Counted from the stretch's first letter, positions 7,563-15,753 are shown. The stretch: 64,000 nt of DNA from CAYJFX01 sp964370315 (GCA_964370315.1 CAYJIS010000003.1:10855-74854); one strand, 5' to 3'. Numbers and translations: made by a program. The notes: a model not told the origin generated them from the sequence alone.

Positions 7563-9080
7563 GTGGATCAAACATTGCAAACTAACATTACTATGCAGAC
7601 AGCTCTAAATTTAGAGCTAGAAGAGAAAAAAGAGCAACACGCAAATATTGATTATAAAATGGTTGCTTTTTCACTTGGAGGCAAGGACTATGCTATTGAT
7701 ATTCTAAAAGTGAAAGAAATAGCAAAGGCAGAACGTTTCACCTATGTACCAAATACACTTGCATTCGTCGTAGGTGTATACAATCTTAGAGGTGAAATAA
7801 TTCCTATTATCGATTTGCGCTTGTTTTTCAATATCGAAAAAGAAGAGAATGAAAATAACGATGGAAACGAAAAAGATGATGTTGATTTACAAAATATGAT
7901 TATTGTAAATATTGGTGAACAAAAATATGGTGTAATCGTTGATGCAATTGAGCGAGTTGCAGGAATTCAAAGTAGCACAATACAGGCCCCACATCCATTA
8001 TTTGGTGATATTAATATTAAATATATTTATGGTATCGTAGAATATGAAACGAGAATGTACATTCTACTTGACATAGATAGAATATTTGGTGTTGAAGCTG
8101 CAGATACATATGAAAAACCAGAAATAAATATTAGTACTAACGTTGTGCAAGAAAAGGTTTCTAATGATAAAAAAGAACCTCCTAGACCTCGCATAGACGA
8201 AATTTTTTCAAACAGACCAAAAGTCGAAACGATACAAGCTACTCAAGAACTTCCTGTAGAAGCCCTTGCACAGGAAGTTTCTATTCAGGAAGAAAAAGTA
8301 ACCACACAAGAAGTAGAACAAAAAATTGTAGAAGAAAACCATGAGATTGTAGATTTTAAATTTGTAAGTGAAACATTAAAAAAACATGCTAATTTCCATG
8401 TTTCATTTATTAACAAAGATTGGATTCAAAAACGTTACGATAGATGGATGAGCGATAAAGAAACTGGAAGTGTTCCTTTAAATGATGCTTCAGATGTTCA
8501 AAAGTTTTTAAAACCATTTTTTTCTACAAACAGCGCACAGTTTTGGACAAAAGAATATGCACAGACAATTTACAAGATGCTTCCAGAAAACACAGCTAAG
8601 AATATTCATGTTTGGAATCCTGGCTGTGGTGCAGGGTTTGAGGCATTTTCACTTGCCTGTTTATTAAGTAAGAAATATCCTGAAGCAAGAATTAAAATAC
8701 ATGCACATGATACTGATTTAATACTTATATCAAGTGCGCCGTTATTAAAAGTTGGCGATGAAATACTTGATACATGGTACAAGCCATTTTTAACTAAATC
8801 TGTTTCAGGAGAAAATGTCTTTGTTCCTAGAATACGAGATTCAATACTTTTTGAATATCATGATTGTACGAATATGAACACTGTTCCTATGCTTGATATT
8901 ATTTTTTCCAGAGACTTTTTGTCTTTTGTACCTGAAAATAAGATTGACGTAATATGTACAGATTTTTATGATAAACTCAAAGAAACTGGTTTTGTTATAT
9001 TAGGTGACAATGAACACTTTAATGATGGAAAATGGAATAAAAAAATGTATGGAGAAATAGTAACCAATACAAAACAATAA
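7563..9080 (+). CDS. cheW: CheW adaptor fused to a CheR-like domain
   Basis: 505 residues from GTG 7563, five bases after AAGGAG. Residues about 28-180 form a CheW domain (FSLGGKDYAIDILKVKEI, VVGVYNLRGEIIPIIDLR), which bridges receptors and CheA. A charged Glu/Lys/Pro-rich linker (180-265) follows, then a region like the C-terminal SAM-binding domain of CheR methyltransferase (WNPGCGAGFEAFSLA, ARIKIHAHDTD). The usual CheR segment with CRNVLIYF appears as SRDFLSFVP, so catalysis is doubtful. CheW proteins with CheR-like tails are known in spirochaetes, where they are thought to be structural parts of the receptor array. Part of the che operon. Confidence 0.92.
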   Translation: MDQTLQTNITMQTALNLELEEKKEQHANIDYKMVAFSLGGKDYAIDILKVKEIAKAERFTYVPNTLAFVVGVYNLRGEIIPIIDLRLFFNIEKEENENNDGNEKDDVDLQNMIIVNIGEQKYGVIVDAIERVAGIQSSTIQAPHPLFGDINIKYIYGIVEYETRMYILLDIDRIFGVEAADTYEKPEINISTNVVQEKVSNDKKEPPRPRIDEIFSNRPKVETIQATQELPVEALAQEVSIQEEKVTTQEVEQKIVEENHEIVDFKFVSETLKKHANFHVSFINKDWIQKRYDRWMSDKETGSVPLNDASDVQKFLKPFFSTNSAQFWTKEYAQTIYKMLPENTAKNIHVWNPGCGAGFEAFSLACLLSKKYPEARIKIHAHDTDLILISSAPLLKVGDEILDTWYKPFLTKSVSGENVFVPRIRDSILFEYHDCTNMNTVPMLDIIFSRDFLSFVPENKIDVICTDFYDKLKETGFVILGDNEHFNDGKWNKKMYGEIVTNTKQ

Positions 9081-9102
9081 ACATTTATCTTAGGAGGTAA
9101 AT

Positions 9103-9567
9103 TTGAGAGTAGAGTACATAAACCCATTTGTTGAAACTGCGTATAGCATTTTAGCAGAGGTATTGGGAGGCGAAGTAAAGCGTGAGTCACTTTATTTAAA
9201 ATCAACATCTATGCCTGTAATGGGTGTTGCAGCTCTAGTTGGTTTAGCTGGTGACGTAGAAGGACGAGTTTTATTTGATATGACAATGGAAACAGCATTA
9301 AAAGTTGCATCTCAAATGAATATGGAAGAAATACCTGTTTTTGATGAATTGGCAAAAGCTACAATCACAGAACTTTCTAATTTAATTACGGCGCAAGCAG
9401 TAACGAAGCTTCATGATTTAGGCTTTAAGTTTGACTTAACACCACCAACTATTTTTACAGGTGAAAAGATGGAAATTTCTGATCATCAAGTTGAAGCTTT
9501 GATTGTACCAATGGTAACAGAGCAAGGTAGAATTGAAGTAAATGTTGCAATAAGAGAAAAATCTTAA
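9103..9567 (+). CDS. cheX: chemotaxis phosphatase CheX
   Basis: 154 residues from TTG 9103, which sits five bases after a perfect AGGAGG. CheX dephosphorylates CheY-P and so resets the motor signal; it is the phosphatase used by spirochaetes and Thermotoga in place of CheZ. Seen: the family layout beginning YINPFVETA and the catalytic Glu-x2-Asn helix (TELSNLITAQA). The C-terminal region (IVPMVTEQGRIEVNVAI) matches the family's closing strand. Placed between cheW and cheY, 22 and 19 bases from its neighbours. Confidence 0.93.
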   Translation: MRVEYINPFVETAYSILAEVLGGEVKRESLYLKSTSMPVMGVAALVGLAGDVEGRVLFDMTMETALKVASQMNMEEIPVFDELAKATITELSNLITAQAVTKLHDLGFKFDLTPPTIFTGEKMEISDHQVEALIVPMVTEQGRIEVNVAIREKS

Positions 9568-9586
9568 GTTAAGGAGACAATTATAT

Positions 9587-10021
9587 ATGAAAACAAAACA
9601 AGATTTTCCAACTATCAATGATAGATCTATGGAAGGGCTAAAAGATGATGGTTCAAAATTTAAGGTTTTAGTTGTAGATGACTCCATGTTTGTGGCCAAG
9701 CAATTGGGACAAATTTTAACCAGTGAAGGGTATGAAGTAGTTTCTACAGCTGGAGACGGTCAAGAAGGTGTTGAAAAATATAAGGACCTTTATCCAAATA
9801 TTGATCTCGTTACAATGGATATTACAATGCCTAAAATGGACGGAGTTACTGCTTTAGAACAAATTATGGCTTTTGATAAATCTGCAAACGTAGTTATGGT
9901 TAGTGCATTAGGTAAAGAAGAACTCGTAAAAAAATGTCTTTTATTGGGTGCAAAAAACTATATTGTAAAGCCTTTAGATCGAAAAAAAGTTTTAGAACGA
10001 ATTGTTTCAGTTTTAAAATAA
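9587..10021 (+). CDS. cheY: chemotaxis response regulator CheY
   Basis: 144 residues; a single receiver domain starting near residue 25 (KVLVVDDSMFV), with the acidic pair Asp-Asp, phospho-acceptor Asp in LVTMDITMPKMDG, Ser/Thr in VMVSALG and Lys in NYIVKPLD. The 24-residue N-terminal extension is longer than in E. coli CheY. It should diffuse to the flagellar switch (FliG/FliM) and change rotation. ATG 9587 follows AAGGAG at nine bases. Last gene of the che operon, ended by a long perfect inverted repeat. Confidence 0.95.
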   Translation: MKTKQDFPTINDRSMEGLKDDGSKFKVLVVDDSMFVAKQLGQILTSEGYEVVSTAGDGQEGVEKYKDLYPNIDLVTMDITMPKMDGVTALEQIMAFDKSANVVMVSALGKEELVKKCLLLGAKNYIVKPLDRKKVLERIVSVLK

Positions 10022-10031
10022 ATTCTTACAA

Positions 10032-10090
10032 TTATTATAAGATTTCAATAGCTGTTATTTAAGATTGAAATCTTATAATAACCTTTTTTA
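10032..10090. terminator. 18-bp inverted repeat ending the che operon
   Basis: Arms TTATTATAAGATTTCAAT (10032-10049) and ATTGAAATCTTATAATAA (10064-10081) pair perfectly around a 14-base loop, followed by ACCTTTTTTA. The left arm, loop and part of the right arm overlap the last codons of the convergent gene at 10045, so the same bases code and terminate. Confidence 0.65.
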
Positions 10091-10671
10091 TCCTTAATAA
10101 GACATTCTTCTAGTTCTCTATTACTATTCAAGATTTGCTTTATTCTATAAATGTATGAGTAGAGTGTTTTTTTGTGTGAAACTGAACTATAACCCCATAG
10201 AGACTCAGACATATGGTCTAAAGAAATAGACTCTTGTTCAGTATTTTTTAATAGCTTGTATACTTTTCTTTCAGATGGCCTGAATAATTCTTCATGTAAA
10301 TTTTTATGACTTTTTATTTTTAATGAAACTCTTTCTAATAGTTTTATTATATCACTATTGTTATTAAATGCGTTTTTATGTAACTCTGAAATATAACAGG
10401 GATAAAATGCTGTACCGTCATACTTATACAATGGACTTGCATTTAGACATATTCCAATACAATTATAAATGACTTCAACCCAACGCTCAAAACTAATTTT
10501 TTTATCTACTATTTCAGCATCTAATAAAACAAAACGTGGGAAATTTTGCCTATATGCACGCTCTAATGCTGACAACTCTGAAACAAAAATTAATTCAAAT
10601 CCCTCACCTTTTAACACACCGTTTAGTAGTTCATTTTTATTCTTTTTGTGTGTAAAATAAATACCATGCAT
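10045..10671 (-). CDS. winged-helix protein with degenerate receiver-like N-terminus
   Basis: 208 residues. The C-terminal 75 residues (from FRPSERKVYKLLKN through GYYKI) look like an OmpR/PhoB-type winged helix: a recognition-helix region rich in Lys, Tyr and Arg (HKKTLYSYIYRIKQIL) and a closing hairpin. The N-terminus resembles a receiver fold (FVLLDAEIVD could be the phospho-Asp strand), but the acidic pair expected on the first strand is missing (GIYFTHKKN), so phosphorylation is unlikely. Convergent with cheY. ATG 10671 follows AGGAAGAGG. It could be a transcription factor for an unknown target; the regulator assignment rests on the fold pattern only. Confidence 0.6.
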   Translation of the reverse strand: MHGIYFTHKKNKNELLNGVLKGEGFELIFVSELSALERAYRQNFPRFVLLDAEIVDKKISFERWVEVIYNCIGICLNASPLYKYDGTAFYPCYISELHKNAFNNNSDIIKLLERVSLKIKSHKNLHEELFRPSERKVYKLLKNTEQESISLDHMSESLWGYSSVSHKKTLYSYIYRIKQILNSNRELEECLIKDKKGYYKISILNNSY

Positions 10672-10755
10672 GACCTCTTCCTCACAACTTTTCTTATGAA
10701 TATTTTTTTTACGTCTTAATACTGGTTGAATTACTTAGTTTGAAGATAAAACTAC

Positions 10756-10784
10756 TTGACCAAAGGCTTACAATATGATATTTT
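10756..10784 (+). promoter_or_regulatory. promoter of tRNA-Val
   Basis: TTGACC (10756-10761), 17 bases, TATTTT (10779-10784); predicted start is about 14 bases before the mature tRNA. Confidence 0.55.
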
Positions 10785-10804
10785 TTTAAAATCGTATTAT
10801 ATAC

Positions 10805-10878
10805 GGGCAATTAGCTCAGATGGTTAGAGTACTACCTTGACATGGTAGGGGTCACTGGTTCGATTCCAGTATTGCCCA
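10805..10878 (+). tRNA. tRNA-Val (anticodon GAC)
   Basis: 74 bases. The seven-base acceptor stem GGGCAAT/ATTGCCC pairs perfectly; the D arm has TAGCTCAG..GGTTAGAGT; anticodon stem CTACC/GGTAG encloses TTGACAT with anticodon GAC, reading GTC and GTT; T arm ACTGG-TTCGATT-CCAGT. The 3' CCA is not encoded (discriminator A is followed by GAA), so it must be added by nucleotidyltransferase. Confidence 0.96.
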
Positions 10879-11004
10879 GAACACAAGTATACAACTAAAC
10901 ACTATGCTCAAACTGTGGTACTTCTAAATTTATTCTCGGCTACTTTATTCAAAAATCACACAACAAATAAGGTCTCCTCAAAATATTTGCTATTATGAAA
11001 AGGC

Positions 11005-11032
11005 TTGCAATATTTTAATATTATGATATAAT
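11005..11032 (+). promoter_or_regulatory. promoter for the AGCS symporter
   Basis: TTGCAA (11005-11010), 16 bases, perfect TATAAT (11027-11032); start about 11039, with GGGAG just before the ATG at 11058. Confidence 0.5.
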
Positions 11033-11057
11033 AAAATATAAAAAAAAGGGAGAATAT

Positions 11058-12422
11058 ATGGAAACAATTTCTAACATCAATTCGGTAATTAATAGCTTTG
11101 TATGGGGACCATACATGCTAGTATTACTAGTCGGAACCGGTGTCTTTATCACTTTTGCAACCGGTTTTTTTCAAATTAGTCGTATTAAACTTTGGTGCTC
11201 AAAAACTTTTGGAAGTTTAAGAAAGAAAAATACTGCTGGTAAGAATATTACACCTTTTCAAGCTGTGTCTGCGGCATTAGCAAGTACAGTAGGGACCGGT
11301 AATATTGCAGGGGTTGCAACTGCTATTGTTGCAGGTGGACCTGGTGCTGTATTCTGGATGTGGGTGTCAGCATTTTTTGGTATGATGACTAAGTATAGTG
11401 AAGTATTGCTCGCAGTTCATTTTAGAGAAAAAGATAAAAATGGAATTCACTATGGTGGACCAATGTACTATATTGAAAAAGGTGTAAAAGCAAAATGGCT
11501 TGCTGTTGCATTTGCTTTTTTTGGTGCATTTGCAAGTTTTGGAATTGGAAACATGACTCAGTCAAATTCAATTGCTGGAGCTTTGCAAAGCTTTTCAATA
11601 CCACCCATTGTTACTGGTATTGTATTTGCTGTTTTATCTGCGTTAGTTATCATTGGTGGTATAAAGAGAATTGCAACTGTAACAGAAAAATTAGTGCCAT
11701 TTATGGCAGTATTGTATTTCTTTGGAGCAGTAGTACTACTCATTATGAATGCATCTGCTATACCTGAAGCATTTTCAGTTATTTTTGCTAGCGCATTTAA
11801 CATTAAGTCAGTTGGTGGCGGTGTTATGGGATATGGAATTGCACAAGCTATGAGATATGGTGTTGCTCGTGGTGTTTTTTCAAATGAAGCTGGTTTAGGT
11901 TCTGCTCCAATTGCACATGCTGCAAGTGAGTCTAAAAACCCGGCAGAACAAGGTTTATGGGGAATTTTTGAAGTATTCGTTGATACAATTATAATTTGTA
12001 CTTTAACAGCACTTATTGTTTTAACATCAGGTTTATATCAATCAGGCGAATTAAGTGGTGCTGCCTTAACCGCAGGAGCATTCGAATTAGGATTTGGTAG
12101 TGCTGGAAATATTTTCTTATCTGTTTCACTTATTTGCTTTGCTTTTTCTACTATAATTGGTTGGTCTTATTATGGTGAAAGATGTTTAGGCTACTTAAGT
12201 AAAAACAATAAAATTGTTACCCAAGTATATAGACTATTGTTTATCATTAGTATTGTAGTTGGTGCAACATTAGAACTTACTTTGGTATGGAATATTGCAG
12301 ATACCTTAAATGGACTTATGGCAATACCAAACTTAGTTGCTCTATTAATTTTAAGTGGTACAATAATTGCTATAACTAAAAAGTACTTAAAAGATCCTTC
12401 TTCGGTAGAAATGAAAGATTAA
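11058..12422 (+). CDS. sodium:alanine/glycine symporter (AGCS/AlsT family)
   Basis: 454 residues, highly hydrophobic with about ten or eleven membrane spans. Seen: family signature stretches ALASTVGTGNIAGVATA (residues about 75-90), MTKYSE, GPMYYIEKG and ARGVFSNEAGLGSAPIAHAA, which in this family line the Na+ and amino-acid path. It should import alanine, glycine or a similar small neutral amino acid with Na+ across the inner membrane. ATG 11058 follows AAGGGAG. Single-gene unit: own promoter upstream, strong bidirectional terminator downstream. The exact substrate cannot be read from sequence. Confidence 0.92.
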   Translation: METISNINSVINSFVWGPYMLVLLVGTGVFITFATGFFQISRIKLWCSKTFGSLRKKNTAGKNITPFQAVSAALASTVGTGNIAGVATAIVAGGPGAVFWMWVSAFFGMMTKYSEVLLAVHFREKDKNGIHYGGPMYYIEKGVKAKWLAVAFAFFGAFASFGIGNMTQSNSIAGALQSFSIPPIVTGIVFAVLSALVIIGGIKRIATVTEKLVPFMAVLYFFGAVVLLIMNASAIPEAFSVIFASAFNIKSVGGGVMGYGIAQAMRYGVARGVFSNEAGLGSAPIAHAASESKNPAEQGLWGIFEVFVDTIIICTLTALIVLTSGLYQSGELSGAALTAGAFELGFGSAGNIFLSVSLICFAFSTIIGWSYYGERCLGYLSKNNKIVTQVYRLLFIISIVVGATLELTLVWNIADTLNGLMAIPNLVALLILSGTIIAITKKYLKDPSSVEMKD

Positions 12423-12440
12423 TTACGTATTTACATAAAA

Positions 12441-12470
12441 AAAAGGTTCACTGTCTAGTGAACCTTTTTT
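12441..12470. terminator. bidirectional terminator between symporter and efp
   Basis: Perfect 12-bp stem AAAAGGTTCACT (12441-12452) / AGTGAACCTTTT (12457-12468) around GTCT, with an A-run before and T-run after, serving both convergent genes. Confidence 0.85.
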
Positions 12471-12471
12471 G

Positions 12472-13035
12472 TTATTTATTTACTCGCTCAACATATTCGT
12501 TGTATTCAGTATTTACCAAGATTTTTTCATCTTGTTTAATAAATAGGGGGACTCGAACGGTAAGCCCTGTTTCTGTGACTATTGGTTTAGTAGCGCCAGA
12601 AACGGTATCACCTTTGACATAGTTTTCACTTTCTGCAACGATAAAAACCATTTTCTGTGGAATTTTTACATCAATTGGATTTTCTTCCCAAATTAAAATG
12701 GGATATTCTTCTCCTTCTTTGAGGTAGTATCCTAAGTTTTCATTTAAGTCTGCTGGTACATTAATAGTTTCAAAACTGGTTGTATCCATAAATACATGGC
12801 TTTCACCATCTGAGTATTGGTATTGTGCCGTTACGGTGTCAACTGTTGCATCTTCAACCATATCAGGTGTTTTAATCGTTTGTGTAAGAACTGTACCGTC
12901 CTTTAAATTTTTCATTTTTACTCTAGCAAAAGCTGAACCCTTTCCTGGGTTTACAAATTCTCTCTCTGTTACAAGGTAAGGTGAGTTTTTAATAAGTAAC
13001 ACTGTTCCCTTGGCGATATCTCCGCCTCTAATCAT
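12472..13035 (-). CDS. efp: elongation factor P
   Basis: 187 residues, the usual EF-P length, from ATG 13035; the open frame runs 21 codons further upstream but that segment has no family similarity and overlaps the promoter, so it is excluded. EF-P enters the ribosomal E site and relieves stalling at polyproline. Seen: MIRGGDIAKGTVL, then EFVNPGKGSAFARVKMKNL in which Lys32 is the tip residue that is modified in many bacteria (beta-lysyl or other groups), and the closing OB-fold stretch TGLTVRVPLFI. No modification gene (epmA, earP) is in the window. Own promoter (13070-13098) and terminator. Confidence 0.95.
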   Translation of the reverse strand: MIRGGDIAKGTVLLIKNSPYLVTEREFVNPGKGSAFARVKMKNLKDGTVLTQTIKTPDMVEDATVDTVTAQYQYSDGESHVFMDTTSFETINVPADLNENLGYYLKEGEEYPILIWEENPIDVKIPQKMVFIVAESENYVKGDTVSGATKPIVTETGLTVRVPLFIKQDEKILVNTEYNEYVERVNK

Positions 13036-13069
13036 GATAGCCCTCTTTGATATATAATTTTGTTTATGC

Positions 13070-13098
13070 ATTATATCGAATTTTTTAGATTGTTTCAA
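13070..13098 (-). promoter_or_regulatory. promoter of efp
   Basis: On the minus strand TTGAAA, 17 bases, perfect TATAAT; start about 28 bases before the efp ATG. Confidence 0.7.
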
Positions 13099-13367
13099 GA
13101 CACTTCAAAAAAAACATATACGTGAATTGGCTCTTTACATATTTCTAGAATTTTTATTGAAACATAGTATAGAAATGTCATGTTCATTAACAAGATTGAC
13201 GGATGCGAAAAATATACATACTTTTGGTTTGACTTATTTGTGGTAAATATAGAAGGCTATTAATGACAATAAATAAAATCTGCATTATGACATTAATTCT
13301 TGCGAATGCTTCATGACCAGGCTTTGAGGTATGGCAAAATAGTACTATAAGAATGAAAGTACGTACC
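13099..13367. other. intergenic stretch without recognised content
   Basis: 269 bases between the efp promoter and the next rightward promoter. There is a TTGACG and a TTGACT but neither has a good -10 at 16-18 bases. A 17-codon ORF starting with ATG near 13263 (MTINKICIMTLILANAS) has no Shine-Dalgarno and is not called. No strong hairpin seen. Confidence 0.4.
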
Positions 13368-13396
13368 TTGACATCTGAGTTTTAGTACAGTAAAAT
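13368..13396 (+). promoter_or_regulatory. promoter of the CDF-type transporter
   Basis: TTGACA (13368-13373), 17 bases, TAAAAT (13391-13396). Predicted start about 13403 gives a leader of only about 12 bases with a poor Shine-Dalgarno (CGGAT). Confidence 0.6.
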
Positions 13397-13414
13397 TAAC
13401 TAACGGATGTATTT

Positions 13415-14332
13415 ATGAGTAAAACTCAAAAAATCGAAAAAATTATATTGTGGCTATCCTTTTCACTTGCTATTTGTATTGCTATTGCAGAAATTATTAT
13501 GGCACTTCGAACGAGGTCACAAGCTATTCTTTTCGATGCTATGTATGATTCCTCTGAACTTGTTGTTGTTGGCTTAACGTTATTTTTAACACCACTATTT
13601 TATAGGCCAATTTCAGAAAAACATCCTTTTGGATTTGGACAAGTTGAGTGTGTTTTTATAATAATAAAAGCATTTATGATGTTAGCCGTTACGCTAGGGC
13701 TTTCAATTAATAGTATAGAAATTGTACTTTCTGGTGGTAATACTGTTAATGAATCGCAAGTATCTATATTTCAATTTATTCTTGGTATTACTGCACTAGT
13801 TGTTTATATTACCTTAAGTCGTATAAATAAGACAATATCTTCACCAACTGCAAAAGCTGAAATAATGGGATGGAAGCTTGATGTGCTTTCAGGTTTTGGT
13901 ATGTCGATAGCTTTTTATATTTCTTCGTGTTTTGTCGGTACACGATTAGAGGTAATTAGACCATATTTTGACCAAATTGTTTCACTTGTTATTGTCGTTT
14001 TGATGGTTCCGTCCTTTATAAAAATGATAATTACTTCAATAAAAGATGTGTTTTTATTTGCACCTGATAAAAGAATACTCGAATATATAAAATCAAAAGC
14101 TGACAAAGTTTTAAATGAGTTTCATTTCAATGTAGAGTTTTGTGATGTTACACGAACTGGCAGAAAAGTTTGGGTATCAATATATTTTTCAATTAAAGAA
14201 CCAGCTCTTATGGTTACAGATTTAAAACTTGCAACTAGTAAAATCAATGCTGAACTTTCTAAAGAGCTTGATGATTTTTATGCAGAGCTAGTACTTGAAC
14301 CAGTTGAAAAATTTTACATTAAGGACACGTAA
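13415..14332 (+). CDS. cation diffusion facilitator (CDF) family transporter, divergent
   Basis: 305 residues with about six membrane spans in the first 215 residues and a cytoplasmic C-terminal domain (ferredoxin-like in this family) after that. CDF proteins are homodimeric metal/H+ antiporters exporting Zn, Mn, Fe or similar. Seen: the second-helix metal motif Asp-x3-Asp in LFDAMYDSSEL. In the fifth helix, however, the usual His-x3-Asp appears as Gly-Trp-Lys-Leu-Asp (GWKLD), so one ligand is missing; metal preference is uncertain. The cytoplasmic domain has FCDVTRTGRKVWVSIYFS. Alone in its transcription unit. Confidence 0.75.
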   Translation: MSKTQKIEKIILWLSFSLAICIAIAEIIMALRTRSQAILFDAMYDSSELVVVGLTLFLTPLFYRPISEKHPFGFGQVECVFIIIKAFMMLAVTLGLSINSIEIVLSGGNTVNESQVSIFQFILGITALVVYITLSRINKTISSPTAKAEIMGWKLDVLSGFGMSIAFYISSCFVGTRLEVIRPYFDQIVSLVIVVLMVPSFIKMIITSIKDVFLFAPDKRILEYIKSKADKVLNEFHFNVEFCDVTRTGRKVWVSIYFSIKEPALMVTDLKLATSKINAELSKELDDFYAELVLEPVEKFYIKDT

Positions 14333-14352
14333 AAGCTTTTCAGAGTGTTTTA

Positions 14353-14381
14353 TTGACATCTTTTACTATTTTTGCTATACT
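14353..14381 (+). promoter_or_regulatory. promoter of yebC-ruvC
   Basis: TTGACA (14353-14358), 17 bases, TATACT (14376-14381) with TGC before it (extended -10). Confidence 0.75.
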
Positions 14382-14419
14382 TCGGTATATTTTGGTAAAA
14401 ACTATTTTAAGGAGTTCCG

Positions 14420-15160
14420 ATGTCAGGACATAGTAAATGGGCGACCATAAAACATGCGAAGGGTGCTGCAGATGCTAAACGCGGGCAGTTGTTTACAAAG
14501 TTTATTAAAGAAATCTCAATTGCTGCTAAAATGGGTGGTGGAGATCCTGCTGCAAACCCACGTTTAAGAACTGCGATTCTTAAAGCACGTGGTGCTAACA
14601 TGCCTAAAGACAACATTGAAAGAGCAATCAAAAAAGGTACCGGTGAATTGGGCGGTGCAACATACGAAGAAAAACTATACGAAGGCTATGGAGCAGGTGG
14701 TGTTGCTATTCTTGTTGAAGTATTAACTGATAACAATAATAGAGCAGCTGCAAATGTCCGAAACATTTTTTCTAAATCTGGTGGTAACTTAGGAGCCACA
14801 GGTTCTGTTGCATATATGTTTAATCGTAAAGGTGTTATTGAATATGATGCAGAAAGCGTAAGCGAAGATGATGTAATGGAAGCTGGACTTGAAGCAGGTG
14901 CTGAAGATATTGCTGCTGAAGACGGAGTAATTACCGTTACAACTGATCCTTCAGAATTTGAAAATGTTCTTGAAGCAATGCAAGCAAAAGGTTTTGAATC
15001 TGTTTCTGCAAGCGTTTCCATGGTACCAGATACTTATTCATCTGTAGATGAAGAAACAACACGAAAAGTATTAAAACTTATTGATAAACTGGAAGAAGAT
15101 GATGACGTACAAAACGTTTATTCTAATATAGATATTCCAGAAGGTTTTGAAGCTGAATAA
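14420..15160 (+). CDS. yebC: YebC/PmpR-family protein
   Basis: 246 residues, standard family length. Begins with the hallmark MSGHSKWATIKHAKGAADA and contains NPRLRTAILKARGANMPKDNIERAI; the central DNA/RNA-contact domain and the acidic C-terminus (VQNVYSNIDIPE) are complete. Members have been described as transcription regulators and, more recently, as ribosome-associated factors that relieve polyproline stalling; which applies here is not known. ATG 14420 follows AAGGAG. The end overlaps ruvC by 14 bases; a yebC-ruvC pairing is common across bacteria. Confidence 0.95.
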   Translation: MSGHSKWATIKHAKGAADAKRGQLFTKFIKEISIAAKMGGGDPAANPRLRTAILKARGANMPKDNIERAIKKGTGELGGATYEEKLYEGYGAGGVAILVEVLTDNNNRAAANVRNIFSKSGGNLGATGSVAYMFNRKGVIEYDAESVSEDDVMEAGLEAGAEDIAAEDGVITVTTDPSEFENVLEAMQAKGFESVSASVSMVPDTYSSVDEETTRKVLKLIDKLEEDDDVQNVYSNIDIPEGFEAE

Positions 15161-15710
15161 TCAAAGCTCTTTTTCAAGTATACCGGGAACAGTGAAAGCT
15201 GTTCCCGAGTCATTTATACACAACTCAAAGAAAAATATAACACGCGTATTAGGAATAGATCCAGGGCTTGCTAATACTGGCTGGGGTGTAATTGATTACG
15301 TAGATTCTCGTTATCGTTTAATTGATTATGGAGTTATTGAAACAAAAAAAGAGCATAGTCACGGTGAAAGATTACTTGAAATTTTTAATCGTATGAATTG
15401 TATTATTAGTGAGCATAAGCCGAGTATAGCTGGAATGGAAAATCTCTTTTTTTCAAAAAATGCTAGCAGTGCAATGGGAGTTGCAGAGGCTCGAGGTGTT
15501 TTAATTCTTAGTTTAACACAAAACTGTATTGATTTAATTGAATTTACCCCAAATGATATTAAAAAATCTGTAACAGGAACTGCCAGTGCAGATAAAGCCT
15601 TAGTGCAAAAATATGTAAGCCTTTTATTAGGTTTAGCAGTTACTCCAAAACCGGATCATGCTGCAGACGCAATAGCAGCAGCAATTACGAGAGTCCATTC
15701 TGGAATTTAA
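15147..15710 (+). CDS. ruvC: Holliday junction endonuclease RuvC
   Basis: 187 residues if started at TTG 15147. RuvC cleaves Holliday junctions symmetrically with RuvAB. Seen: the first catalytic Asp in VLGIDPGLANTGWG, Glu in AGMENLFFSKN, and the C-terminal Asp pair in PDHAADAIAAA, plus the DNA-binding SSAMGVAEARG. The family core starts at residue 33, so the N-terminus carries an unusual extension. The alternative start is GTG 15192, which lies inside a strong hairpin; neither start has a good Shine-Dalgarno (AGAAGG two or three bases before the TTG). Start therefore uncertain. ruvA and ruvB are not in the window. Confidence 0.92.
   Translation: MKLNNQSSFSSIPGTVKAVPESFIHNSKKNITRVLGIDPGLANTGWGVIDYVDSRYRLIDYGVIETKKEHSHGERLLEIFNRMNCIISEHKPSIAGMENLFFSKNASSAMGVAEARGVLILSLTQNCIDLIEFTPNDIKKSVTGTASADKALVQKYVSLLLGLAVTPKPDHAADAIAAAITRVHSGI
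15184..15207 (+). other. 9-bp hairpin at the yebC-ruvC junction
   Basis: CGGGAACAG (15184-15192) pairs perfectly with CTGTTCCCG (15199-15207) around TGAAAG; the alternative ruvC GTG start (15192) straddles stem and loop. No T-run follows, so it is not an intrinsic terminator; it may influence ruvC start choice or mRNA stability. Confidence 0.5.
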
Positions 15711-15753
15711 TCTTTTTTTCTTATACTATTTTTTTATATACCGATAATAAGGT

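Larger units (their letters stand above)
10672..11057. other. intergenic region with tRNA-Val and two promoters
   Basis: 386 bases between a leftward regulator and a rightward transporter. It holds the tRNA-Val gene and promoters listed separately. In 10879-11004 I see no hairpin followed by a T-run and no ORF worth calling. Confidence 0.5.

Noticed and set aside
14686..15021. 111-residue ORF antisense to yebC.
   Set aside because: Ser/Thr/Ala-rich shadow of a highly conserved sense gene, no ribosome binding site.
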